From: JBKPIY01 sp046730475
Lineage (GTDB): Bacteria > Actinomycetota > Thermoleophilia > Solirubrobacterales > 70-9
Direction of reading: 5' to 3'
Assembly: GCA_046730475.1 (NCBI GenBank)
Contig: JBKPIY010000001.1
Location: forward strand, 1-21,853
DNA length: 21,853 bases
Numbering within the stretch: the stretch's first letter is position 1; each line of letters opens with the position of its first letter. Shown one piece after another: positions 14,207 through 21,227 of the stretch. Below the pieces are notes generated by a model. The model ran no database searches, had not been told where the DNA came from, and saw only the letters and a list, made by a program, of their open reading frames with translations. A program made the translations under genes and the position numbers.

Positions 14207-14412
14207 CCGCGCAGGGAGATGTAGAGGCGGCCGATCCCCATCCCCAGGAAGAGCAAACCGAAGAGGAACCCGAGGGCGAGCGGGCCGCCGCCGCGGGCGA
14301 GGGTGACGATGATCATCGTCAGCCCGAAGCCGATGATGATCACCGCAAACACCCGGACGGCCAGCTGGTAGCCCTCGCCGACGGGGCCTCGCGGCCGCTG
14401 GTTGCCGCTCAT
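14203..14412 (-). CDS. Small two-helix membrane protein between the permeases
   Basis: A 69-residue protein I do not recognise. The first 17 residues are polar (MSGNQRPRGPVGEGYQ), followed by two hydrophobic segments at about 19-38 (VRVFAVIIIGFGLTMIIV) and 44-64, separated by a short ARGGGP turn, with a basic tail ending SLRG. By its charges both ends are probably cytoplasmic, making a helical hairpin. It is joined by ATGA overlaps to the permease gene on each side, which argues strongly that it is a real translated gene and that its product is needed in step with the two permeases, perhaps as an accessory or regulatory subunit (inference). No catalytic motif is visible. Confidence 0.78.
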   Translation of the reverse strand: MSGNQRPRGPVGEGYQLAVRVFAVIIIGFGLTMIIVTLARGGGPLALGFLFGLLFLGMGIGRLYISLRG

Positions 14413-16322
14413 CCCGGGGTCCCGACCGGGGTCGCCGCTTCGTCCGGTGCGGCGGTGCGCAGGCGGCCGGGCTCCCCGACGACGATCACCCGGCAGGGGC
14501 GCTCGGCGAGGACGGTCTGGAGGGTCTTGCCGTACAGCGGGGCCCCGTTCCGATAGCGGAGGCCCATCACCAGCGCGCTCGCCTTCATCTGGCGCGCCTC
14601 CTCCGCGATCGAGTGCCCGGCCTGGTTCGGCCGCACCCGGTGGACGTGTCCGGTGACCCGCATCCCGCCGATCAGCTTCGCCTGCTCGATCTTCGACTGC
14701 GCCTCGGCCTCCTGGGCGTCGAGCGACGCTTCGAGCGGCAGGTGGGTCGGCACGGTGATCACCGAGATCACGTGGATCCCCCGGCGGCGCTTGGCCGCGA
14801 GCCGCACGGCGGTGGCCACGGTCTCCTCGGAGAAGGGGTGGTCGTCCTCGAAGGCAACGAGGACGCTCTCGTATTCCACCTCCTCGACCCCAAGGGGCTC
14901 CGGGAGGACGACCTTGTGCGTCCGACTCGGCGATAGCCCCTGCGAGCGGCGATACAGCAGGTACACGGTGATCCCCACCAGCATCCACCCGGCGCCGATC
15001 ACCAGGGTGCGTGGGTTCAGCGCCATCACCACGATCCAGGCCGCGAACGTCCCGAGGCCCCCGAAGACCGCGGTGAGCGGGACCGCGAATCCGAACAGGC
15101 GCACGCTCCCAGGCGGCTGCCAGTCGCGCTCGCGGTCGGGATACCGCTGGCGCAGGCGGATCACCGAGACGTGGGCAATCGTGAACGAGAGCATCGCGCC
15201 GAACGAGTAGAGCGTCGCCAGGAGGTCGGTCTGGCCTGGGATCACGGTGATCGCCGCCACCGCCGAGAAGGCGAGGATGGCGATGTAGGGGGTGCGGAAG
15301 CGGGGATGGATCTGGCGCAGTCGCTCGGGGAGCTGGCGGTAATGCCCCATCGAGTAGGTGAGGCGGGAGACGCCGATCAGGGCCGCGTTGGTTGCGATCA
15401 GCAGGATCACCGCGGCGAGGACGCCGACGTAGTAGCGCAGGGCGTTCGTCAGCCCCGCGCCCAGGCCCAGGTTCTCGACGATCCCCAGGACGGGATCGTC
15501 GGCGAACTTCGAGCCGAGGTCGGTCGCATAGTGGCCGCCGACGTGGTGGACCGGCATCGCCGAGAGGGCGATCAGCGGCAGCAGCGCGTACAGCGCGAGC
15601 ACCGCCAGCACCGTCAGCCCGGTCCCCGCGGGGATCGTCCGGGCGGCGTCGCGGGCCTCCTCGGACATGTTGGAGATCGTCTCGATGCCGGTGTAGGCGA
15701 TCATCGCGACCGCGATCCCGAGGGCGAAGTCGCCCCAGCTCGGTGCCACCCCGAGGTGGACGTTGGAGACGAGGACGTCGGGGCTGAAGACGAGAACGAG
15801 GCCGATCGCGACCAGGACGACCTGGGTGCAGAGGTCGGCCACCGCCAGCACCAGATTCAGCCGGGTGGACTCCTGGGTGCCCTTGACGTTGAGCGCCGCC
15901 AGCAACGCGATCAGGACGACCCCGCCGATGACGTCGCCCGGCGAGTCCCCGAGCGGGTGCCAGAACACGGCCAGGTAGTGGGGGACGAAGAAGGCCGAGA
16001 TCGCGACCGTGATGATGTAGTTGAGCATCTGCCCCCAGGCGGCGAAGAAGCTCACCAGCTCGTTGAAGGCGTGGCGGGCGAAGCTCGACGACCCGCCGGC
16101 CTCGGGGTACATCACCGTCGCCTCGCTGTAGGTCGCCGCCGTGCACATGAAGATCAGCCCGGCGACGACGAAGGCGACCGGGGTCAGGCCGAGGGCGAAG
16201 GCGGCGGTGACGCCGAGCGCGTAGTAGATCGAGGAGCCGACGTTGCCGTACGCGGCGGAGAACAGCGCCCCCACGCCGTGGACCCGCGCGAGCGACTCGT
16301 CTCTCGGAATTCGCCTGGCCAT
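14409..16322 (-). CDS. APC-family amino-acid permease with C-terminal UspA-like domain (copy 2)
   Basis: A 637-residue paralogue of the permease at 12257-14206. The transport part (about 15-458) shows the GNVGSSIYYALGV first helix (26-38), the PEAGGSSSFARHAFNELVSF loop (73-92), MIAYTGIETISNMSEEARD (207-224) and the FTIAHVSVIRLRQ helix (380-392). Residues about 484-616 form the USP domain (YESVLVAFEDD, then ALVMG at 583-587, then PCRVIVVGEPG). Its ATP-loop region reads GLRYRNGAPLYGKT: the second Gly is Tyr590 and the final Gly-Ser is Gly-Lys, so ATP binding is doubtful. First gene of the three-gene transport operon, starting 50 bases after the hppA stop; GGGGAG sits directly against the ATG with no spacer, a poor ribosome-binding site. 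Substrate unknown. Confidence 0.88.
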   Translation of the reverse strand: MARRIPRDESLARVHGVGALFSAAYGNVGSSIYYALGVTAAFALGLTPVAFVVAGLIFMCTAATYSEATVMYPEAGGSSSFARHAFNELVSFFAAWGQMLNYIITVAISAFFVPHYLAVFWHPLGDSPGDVIGGVVLIALLAALNVKGTQESTRLNLVLAVADLCTQVVLVAIGLVLVFSPDVLVSNVHLGVAPSWGDFALGIAVAMIAYTGIETISNMSEEARDAARTIPAGTGLTVLAVLALYALLPLIALSAMPVHHVGGHYATDLGSKFADDPVLGIVENLGLGAGLTNALRYYVGVLAAVILLIATNAALIGVSRLTYSMGHYRQLPERLRQIHPRFRTPYIAILAFSAVAAITVIPGQTDLLATLYSFGAMLSFTIAHVSVIRLRQRYPDRERDWQPPGSVRLFGFAVPLTAVFGGLGTFAAWIVVMALNPRTLVIGAGWMLVGITVYLLYRRSQGLSPSRTHKVVLPEPLGVEEVEYESVLVAFEDDHPFSEETVATAVRLAAKRRRGIHVISVITVPTHLPLEASLDAQEAEAQSKIEQAKLIGGMRVTGHVHRVRPNQAGHSIAEEARQMKASALVMGLRYRNGAPLYGKTLQTVLAERPCRVIVVGEPGRLRTAAPDEAATPVGTPG

Positions 16323-16372
16323 CTCCCCAACTCAGGATATGCCGAGTGGGTGCGGACCCAGCCCCCCTGCCG

Positions 16373-18451
16373 CTACAAAGCGATGATCGGGATGATCAGG
16401 ATCGCGACGATGTTCGCGACCTTGATCATCGGGTTGATCGCCGGACCGGCGGTGTCCTTGTAGGGATCGCCGACCGTGTCCCCGGTGACCGCGGCGGCGT
16501 GGGCGTCTGAGCCCTTGCCCCCGTACTCGCCGTCCTCGATCAGCTTCTTGGCGTTGTCCCAGGCGCCGCCGCCGGCGGTCATCGAGATCGCGGCGAAGAT
16601 CCCGACCACGATCACCCCGATCAGCAGTCCGCCGAGGGCCTGGTAGGAGATCACCCCGACGACCAGCGGGACCAGGATCGGGATCAGCGACGGGAGGATC
16701 ATCTCCCGCTGGGCCGCGGCGGTGACGATCGCCACCGCGTGCCCGTACTCGGGCTGCTCGGTGCCCTTCATGATCCCCGGCTTCTCCCGGAACTGGCGGC
16801 GGACCTCCACGACCACGCCGCCGCCGGCCCGCCCGACCGCCTCGATCGCGAGCGATGAGAACAGGTAGACCATGATCCCGCCGATCAGGAGGCCGATCAG
16901 GACGGGCGGATTGAAGATCTGGAAGCTGAGGACCTTGTTGCCCGCCTCGGATTGCAGCTCGTGGGTGAAGGCGTTGAACAGGACCAGGGCCGCCAGGGCC
17001 GCCGAGCCGATCGCGTATCCCTTGGTGACCGCCTTGGTCGTGTTGCCGACCGCGTCGAGCGGGTCGGTGATGTCGCGGACGTCCTGGGGCAGGTCCGCCA
17101 TCTCGGCGATCCCGCCGGCGTTGTCGGTGATCGGCCCGAAGGCGTCCAAGGCGACGATCAGCCCGGTGAGCGAGAGCTGGGCCATCACCGCGACCCCGAT
17201 CCCGTAGATGCCGTCGGTCCCCCCTCCGGCGAGCTTCCAGGAGCCGAGGATGGCGATTGCGATCACGAGCACGGGGAGGGCCGTCGACTGGAGGCCCTGG
17301 GCGAGCCCCTGGATGATGTTGGTCGCGTGTCCGGTCTGGGAGGCGCGGGAGATGGTGCGCACCGGGCGGAAGCGGGTCGAGGTGTAGTAGTCGGTGAGCA
17401 CGAACAGGAAGGCGGTGACGCCTACCCCGATCAGGCCGCAGAGCCACAGGTCGGTGACGGAGGTGTTTCCGAGGTCGCCGCTCGAGAGCGGAGCGTCCAT
17501 CAACCACCTGGTGATCGGGTAGAAGGCCGCCGCGGAGAGCACGGCGGAGACGATCAGGCCCTGATAGAGGGCGCGCTCGACGTTGCCGGACCGGGTCCGC
17601 ACCGCCAGCGCCCCGATGATCGAGGCGACGATCGCCACCCCACCGATCGCCAGCGGGAAGATCGCCACCTCGCGGGTGTTGGTGGTGAAGGTGATCACGC
17701 CGAGCAGCATCACGGCGACCGCGGTGACCGCGTAGGTCTCGAACAGGTCGGCCGCCATCCCGGCGCAGTCGCCGACGTTGTCGCCGACGTTGTCGGCGAT
17801 CACCGCCGGGTTGCGGGGGTCGTCCTCGGGGATCCCGGCCTCGATCTTGCCGACGAGGTCGGCGCCGACGTCCGCGGCCTTGGTGAAGATGCCGCCGCCC
17901 AGTCGGGCGAAGACGGAGATCAACGAGCCGCCGAAGCCGAGGCCCACCAGGGCGTCGACGGCCTCCTTGTCCGTGTCGACGATGTTGAAGGCGGTGAGCA
18001 ACCCGAAGTAGCCGGAGACGCCGAGCAGCGCCAGCCCGACCACCAGCAGGCCCGTGACCGAGCCGCCCTTGAAGGCGATGTCGAGGGCAGGGGGAATCCC
18101 GCCGCGGGCCGCCTCGGCGACGCGGGCGTTGGCGCGCACCGACAGATTCATCCCGATGAACCCGGCCGCGCCCGAGAGGGTGCCGCCGATCACGAAGCCG
18201 AGCGCGGTCTCCCAATTCTGGAGGGGGATCAGCAGGATCGCCACCACCGCGCCGACCCCGGCGATGATCGTGTACTGGCGCTTCAGGTAGGCGCTCGCCC
18301 CCTCCTGAACGGCGCCCGAGATCCGCTGCATCGTGTCGTTGCCCGGCGACTTGGCGAGCAGGCGTTGGGTGACCAGCAGCCCGTACACGACCGCCGCGGC
18401 GGCGCAGCCGAGCGCGACGACGACTCCGTGATCGGTCAGAAAGTCGGTCAA
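16373..18451 (-). CDS. hppA: Membrane-bound proton-translocating pyrophosphatase, K+-independent type
   Basis: A 692-residue integral membrane pump that couples hydrolysis of pyrophosphate to H+ export. About sixteen hydrophobic segments are visible. The substrate site is intact: DVGADLVGKIEAGIPEDDPR (194-213), NVGDNVGDCAGMAADLFETY (221-240), and the late GGAWDNAKKLIEDGEYGGKGSDAHAA region. The potassium switch reads GNTTKAVTKG: Lys473 replaces the Ala of K+-dependent enzymes, so the K+-independent H+-pumping class is predicted from family knowledge. The start is TTG at 18451, with TAAGGAGG four bases upstream; no ATG or GTG is near. It follows the DUF1844-like gene by 42 bases. A five-pair stem (16347-16360) follows its stop but has no T-run. 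Confidence 0.96.
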   Translation of the reverse strand: MTDFLTDHGVVVALGCAAAAVVYGLLVTQRLLAKSPGNDTMQRISGAVQEGASAYLKRQYTIIAGVGAVVAILLIPLQNWETALGFVIGGTLSGAAGFIGMNLSVRANARVAEAARGGIPPALDIAFKGGSVTGLLVVGLALLGVSGYFGLLTAFNIVDTDKEAVDALVGLGFGGSLISVFARLGGGIFTKAADVGADLVGKIEAGIPEDDPRNPAVIADNVGDNVGDCAGMAADLFETYAVTAVAVMLLGVITFTTNTREVAIFPLAIGGVAIVASIIGALAVRTRSGNVERALYQGLIVSAVLSAAAFYPITRWLMDAPLSSGDLGNTSVTDLWLCGLIGVGVTAFLFVLTDYYTSTRFRPVRTISRASQTGHATNIIQGLAQGLQSTALPVLVIAIAILGSWKLAGGGTDGIYGIGVAVMAQLSLTGLIVALDAFGPITDNAGGIAEMADLPQDVRDITDPLDAVGNTTKAVTKGYAIGSAALAALVLFNAFTHELQSEAGNKVLSFQIFNPPVLIGLLIGGIMVYLFSSLAIEAVGRAGGGVVVEVRRQFREKPGIMKGTEQPEYGHAVAIVTAAAQREMILPSLIPILVPLVVGVISYQALGGLLIGVIVVGIFAAISMTAGGGAWDNAKKLIEDGEYGGKGSDAHAAAVTGDTVGDPYKDTAGPAINPMIKVANIVAILIIPIIAL

Positions 18452-18455
18452 GGGG

Positions 18456-18463
18456 CCTCCTTA
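18456..18463 (-). promoter_or_regulatory. Perfect Shine-Dalgarno fixing the hppA TTG start
   Basis: On the minus strand the sequence reads TAAGGAGG, then CCCC, then TTG. It is a full eight-base match to the anti-Shine-Dalgarno sequence and is the reason for choosing TTG. The four-base spacer is on the short side. Confidence 0.75.
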
Positions 18464-18493
18464 GGGGCGTTAGCGGCGCGAGAGTGTAGTTAC

Positions 18494-18946
18494 TCAGGAA
18501 CCGGGAGGCGTCCACAGCCCCGAGTCGCGTTTCCCGCCCCCGGGTCCCGCGTCCGCAGCGGAGCCGCCGCCGCCCGCGGTCCCCTCGGCGCCCTCTGGCG
18601 GCGCCTCGCCCGCCGCGGCTTCCTCCCCGGCACCGCCCTCGGCGTGCTTGGCGTACAGCAGCTGGAGCTCGGAGATCGCCTGGCGGAGCTGGGGCTGGGC
18701 GTCGGCGGGGATCAGATCGACCAGCGCCGCGGCCGCGTCGATCCCGAGCTTCGCCTGGCCGAGGTCGCGCTCGTCGTCCTTCGCCACCCGGCGGGCCGCG
18801 AGGTTGAGGATGCTGACGACGCTCTGGAGGACGACGTCCTCGACCCGGACCTTGCGGATCTCCTCCTCGAGCTGCGCCCGCAGCTCTTCCTCGCTCCGGG
18901 CCTCGGCGCTTCCGGTCCCCTCCGCCGTCTTCTCGTCCTCCGCCAA
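18494..18946 (-). CDS. DUF1844-like small acidic protein
   Basis: A 150-residue soluble protein of unknown function. Residues 1-32 are acidic and likely coiled (SEEELRAQLEEEIRK). The conserved core is about 33-101 (VEDVVLQSVVSILNLAARRV, then DLGQAKLGIDAAAALVDLIP, then QLRQAISELQLLYAKH), a helical arrangement that fits DUF1844. Residues 102-138 are Gly/Ala/Glu-rich low complexity and probably disordered, and the protein ends SGLWTPPGS, which looks like a kept short linear motif after a flexible arm. The start is TTG at 18946 with TGAGGAGG four bases upstream; the ATG at 18966 is out of frame. It sits between the GCS2 gene and hppA. Family assignment is by eye only. Confidence 0.72.
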   Translation of the reverse strand: MAEDEKTAEGTGSAEARSEEELRAQLEEEIRKVRVEDVVLQSVVSILNLAARRVAKDDERDLGQAKLGIDAAAALVDLIPADAQPQLRQAISELQLLYAKHAEGGAGEEAAAGEAPPEGAEGTAGGGGSAADAGPGGGKRDSGLWTPPGS

Positions 18947-18950
18947 CCGG

Positions 18951-18958
18951 CCTCCTCA
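18951..18958 (-). promoter_or_regulatory. Shine-Dalgarno fixing the TTG start of the DUF1844-like gene
   Basis: TGAGGAGG is followed by CCGG and TTG. The four-base spacer is the same as at hppA, and a nearby ATG (18966-18964) is in another frame, so this site decides the start. Confidence 0.65.
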
Positions 18959-18994
18959 GGCTCCATTGGTGAACCCGGGACCGTACTCGTCCAT

Positions 18995-20266
18995 TCAGTC
19001 CACTGCTCCCTTGTCGAACCCGGTCTCAAACGCCTGCATGCGCTCCTCGGCGCCGCCGCGGCCCGAGGGGCCCTGTGTTGCCCCTGACGCCATCGCTCCT
19101 TCGGGAGCGTACGTCCTCCTGGTGTCGGCAACCGCGTCGCGGTAGATCTCCTCGATCGAGGCTCCATCGGCAAGCGCCCGCCTGGCGCGCTGGGCGCCGT
19201 TCTCCTCGGGCGGCGACAGCTCGAGCCCGAGCGAGCTGCGGGCAGGCTCGGTCCACTCGATCAGCTCCTCGATCAGCCGCCGGGTGGGCACCAGGCGCCG
19301 GCGGCGGAAGTCGATCATCTCGCCGTCCATCCCGTAGCGGATCGCCCGCCACAGGTTCTCCTCGATCTCGCGCTGGCGCAGGGGCCGACCGCCGCCGTCG
19401 TAGCCGTGGCGGTCGTAATCGAGCGCCGTCTGGACGACGCAGGCGGCGATCAGCGCGGCGAGGTTGAACGACTCCTCCCCCCTCGTCTGGGCGTCGCAGA
19501 TCCGAACCTCGACGGTGCCGAAGGAGTGATGCGGCCGCACGCTCCACCACAGCTGGGTCGGCTCGACGATGGTGCCCGTCTCGGCCAGGAAGCCGACGAA
19601 GTCGCCGTACTCGGACCAGGACTCGAACGGCTCGTGGACCCCGCACCGGGGAAAGACCCGGGTGAAGATCTCGGTGCGGACCGAGTGCAGGCCGGTGTCG
19701 CGGCGGTCGAGGAACGGTGAGTTCGCGGAGGCCGCCAGGAGCGGCGGCAGCAGCTCGCGCATCCAGTCGCTGACCGCCACCGCGCGATCCGCGCCCCGGA
19801 TCCCGACGTGGACGTGGAGGCTCCACGAGTTGTTTCGCTGCGCCACCCAGCGGAGGTCGCGCTTCAGGCGCCGGTAGTGGGCGGTGTCGATGATCCGCTG
19901 GTCGAGGTAGTCGGCCCAGGGATGCGTGCCCATCGCGGCCAGCGCCAGCCCGATCGAGTCGGCGAGGGCGAACAGCCGCACCCGGTGCTCGCGCTGCATC
20001 GCGGCCGCCTCGGCGAAGGTCTCGCCCCGCCCCGAGCGGATCTCGATCTCGGTGTCGATAAGTTCGCCCGCGACCGAGTCGGCGAGGAGGTCGTCCTCGA
20101 GGCAGGCCGCGTAGAGCTCCTCGAACCGGTGGCGGAGATCGAGCGTGTCGGGATCGACGAGGGCGAACTCCTCCTCGAGCCCGATGGTGAAGTCCCGGGA
20201 GGACTCGAATAGCTCGCGAGCGCGCTCGAGATCGAGCGCGGCGTCCTGCGGCGGAGATTCGGCCAA
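18995..20266 (-). CDS. GCS2-family glutamate-cysteine ligase / carboxylate-amine ligase (YbdK-like)
   Basis: A 423-residue ATP-dependent ligase of the GCS2 family, which joins glutamate to cysteine or a related amine. The fold's N-terminal strand is clear: FTIGLEEEFALVDPDT (26-41). Then come acidic metal-binding strands (ELIDTEIEIRSG, 68-79), GTHPWADY (113-120), NNSWSLHVHVGI (145-156), a FGTVEVRICDAQT segment with further metal ligands, and a helical C-terminus. It resembles YbdK and actinobacterial EgtA; no ergothioneine genes adjoin it, so the product is unsettled. The start is TTG at 20266, 26 bases after the rex stop, with a weak GGAG three bases upstream; the frame stays open further up but that would overlap rex, and the first internal Met lies beyond the conserved strand. 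Likely the same transcript as rex, suggesting a redox role. Confidence 0.87.
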   Translation of the reverse strand: MAESPPQDAALDLERARELFESSRDFTIGLEEEFALVDPDTLDLRHRFEELYAACLEDDLLADSVAGELIDTEIEIRSGRGETFAEAAAMQREHRVRLFALADSIGLALAAMGTHPWADYLDQRIIDTAHYRRLKRDLRWVAQRNNSWSLHVHVGIRGADRAVAVSDWMRELLPPLLAASANSPFLDRRDTGLHSVRTEIFTRVFPRCGVHEPFESWSEYGDFVGFLAETGTIVEPTQLWWSVRPHHSFGTVEVRICDAQTRGEESFNLAALIAACVVQTALDYDRHGYDGGGRPLRQREIEENLWRAIRYGMDGEMIDFRRRRLVPTRRLIEELIEWTEPARSSLGLELSPPEENGAQRARRALADGASIEEIYRDAVADTRRTYAPEGAMASGATQGPSGRGGAEERMQAFETGFDKGAVD

Positions 20267-20292
20267 GGGCTCCAGCCTAGCCAGGCCCGACC

Positions 20293-20967
20293 CTAGGTCA
20301 GGTAGAAGTAGAGGGCGTAGAGGAGGTCGACGGCGGGGCTCGAGGTGTGCACGGTGACCTCTGGCGGCACCTGCAAAAGCTGCTCGGAGTAGTTGAAGAT
20401 GATCTTCACCCCAGCCTCCACCAGCCGATCGGCCACCTCCTGGGCGGCCGCGGCGGGGACCGCGAGGACGCCGACGACGACGTCGTCGTCGGCGACCCCC
20501 CACTCGAGCTGGGAGTAGTCCCGAACGGTGAGATCCCCGACCCGGCGCCCGATCACCGCGGGGTCGACGTCGAACATGGCCACGACCCGGAACCCGTGGT
20601 CGGCGAAGATGTCGGAGCTCGCGATCGCCTGGCCGAGGTTGCCGGCGCCGAACAGGGCGATGTTGTGCTGGCCGGCGGTGCGTAGGATCTTCCGGATCTC
20701 ACGGACCAGGGACTCGACGTTGTAGCCCACCCCCCGCTTGCCGAACTTGCCGAACCCGGACAGATCGCGGCGGATCTGGGTGGAGTTGATGTGGGTGTAG
20801 TCGGAGAGCTCCTGGGAGGAGATCGTGCTCTTGCCCATCTTCCTCGCGTGGGTCAGCACCTGGAGGTAGCGCGAGAGCCGCGCCGCCACCCCGAGGGAGA
20901 GGCGATCGCCGTCGGCGCCCTCCGTGGCGGACTGACGAGCAACACCCCCGACCCCTTCCTCGATCAT
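20293..20967 (-). CDS. rex: Redox-sensing transcriptional repressor Rex
   Basis: A 224-residue NADH-responsive repressor. Residues about 26-85 form the winged helix-turn-helix (LSRYLQVLTHARKMG, then STISSQELSDYTHINSTQIRRDLS, then GFGKFGKRGVGY). Residues about 100-210 form a Rossmann domain with GAGNLGQA at 107-114 and FDVDP, which binds NAD(H). The C-terminal helix (AVDLLYALYFYLT) is the domain-swap helix used for dimerisation. In this family a high NADH/NAD+ ratio releases DNA. The ATG overlaps the stop of the glutaredoxin-like gene (ATGA). In Streptomyces rex is followed by hemA; here a GCS2 ligase takes that place. I found no clear Rex operator (TGTGAA-type inverted repeat) in the window; the operon's own promoter may lie beyond the right edge. 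Confidence 0.96.
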   Translation of the reverse strand: MIEEGVGGVARQSATEGADGDRLSLGVAARLSRYLQVLTHARKMGKSTISSQELSDYTHINSTQIRRDLSGFGKFGKRGVGYNVESLVREIRKILRTAGQHNIALFGAGNLGQAIASSDIFADHGFRVVAMFDVDPAVIGRRVGDLTVRDYSQLEWGVADDDVVVGVLAVPAAAAQEVADRLVEAGVKIIFNYSEQLLQVPPEVTVHTSSPAVDLLYALYFYLT

Positions 20968-21227
20968 GCCGACAAGGTAGCGAGAGTGGTCCTGAGCGAG
21001 GGGAGGTCCGGAACCAGCTCGCTGACGATGCGGCCGTCGAGCTCGATCACCGGGATCAGCTCCAGGTAGCGCGCCAGCAGCTCGTCGTCCTCGTCGATGT
21101 TGCGCTCCACCAGCTCGAACGCGATCCCGCCGGCGCGGATCGCCTCGAGCTGCTCGCGGGCGACGTCGCAGAGGTGGCAGCCGGGGCGGCCGTAGAGGGT
21201 CACCACCCGGGCCGATGCAGCCTCCAT
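20964..21227 (-). CDS. Glutaredoxin-like thiol-disulfide protein
   Basis: An 87-residue thioredoxin-fold protein of the short glutaredoxin-like group (DUF836-type). The N-terminal strand VVTLYGRPGCHLC carries the redox pair Cys17-x2-Cys20. The cis-Pro segment is LELIPVIELDG, and a basic-plus-helical tail follows. It probably reduces disulfides or mixed disulfides in the cytoplasm, but its thiol partner is unknown; actinobacteria use mycothiol or other thiols. The ATG at 21227 shares one base with the tsaD stop (TGATG) and its own stop overlaps rex (ATGA). A longer frame upstream would lie entirely within tsaD and lacks conservation, so it was not used. Confidence 0.88.
   Translation of the reverse strand: MEAASARVVTLYGRPGCHLCDVAREQLEAIRAGGIAFELVERNIDEDDELLARYLELIPVIELDGRIVSELVPDLPSLRTTLATLSA

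Noticed and set aside
16347..16360. TGGGT-GCGG-ACCCA stem after hppA as an intrinsic terminator.
   Set aside because: Only five pairs and no T-run; too weak to call.
17764..17795. Direct repeat of TCGCCGACGTTG inside hppA.
   Set aside because: It encodes the conserved GDNVGDNVGD substrate motif of the pyrophosphatase.
18483..18488. TACACT as a -10 box for hppA on the minus strand.
   Set aside because: No acceptable -35 at 16-18 bases upstream, and the gene may be in an operon with the DUF1844-like gene.
16332..18515. A 727-codon minus-strand frame overlapping hppA.
   Set aside because: It is a shifted-frame shadow of the pyrophosphatase, composed mostly of Arg/Gly/Asp/Pro, while the true frame has all pyrophosphatase motifs.
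20469..20494. A perfect 26-bp palindrome inside rex.
   Set aside because: It encodes Ala-Asp-Asp-Asp-Val-Val-Val-Gly with GAC and GTC codons, so the symmetry follows from the protein and GC-rich codon choice.
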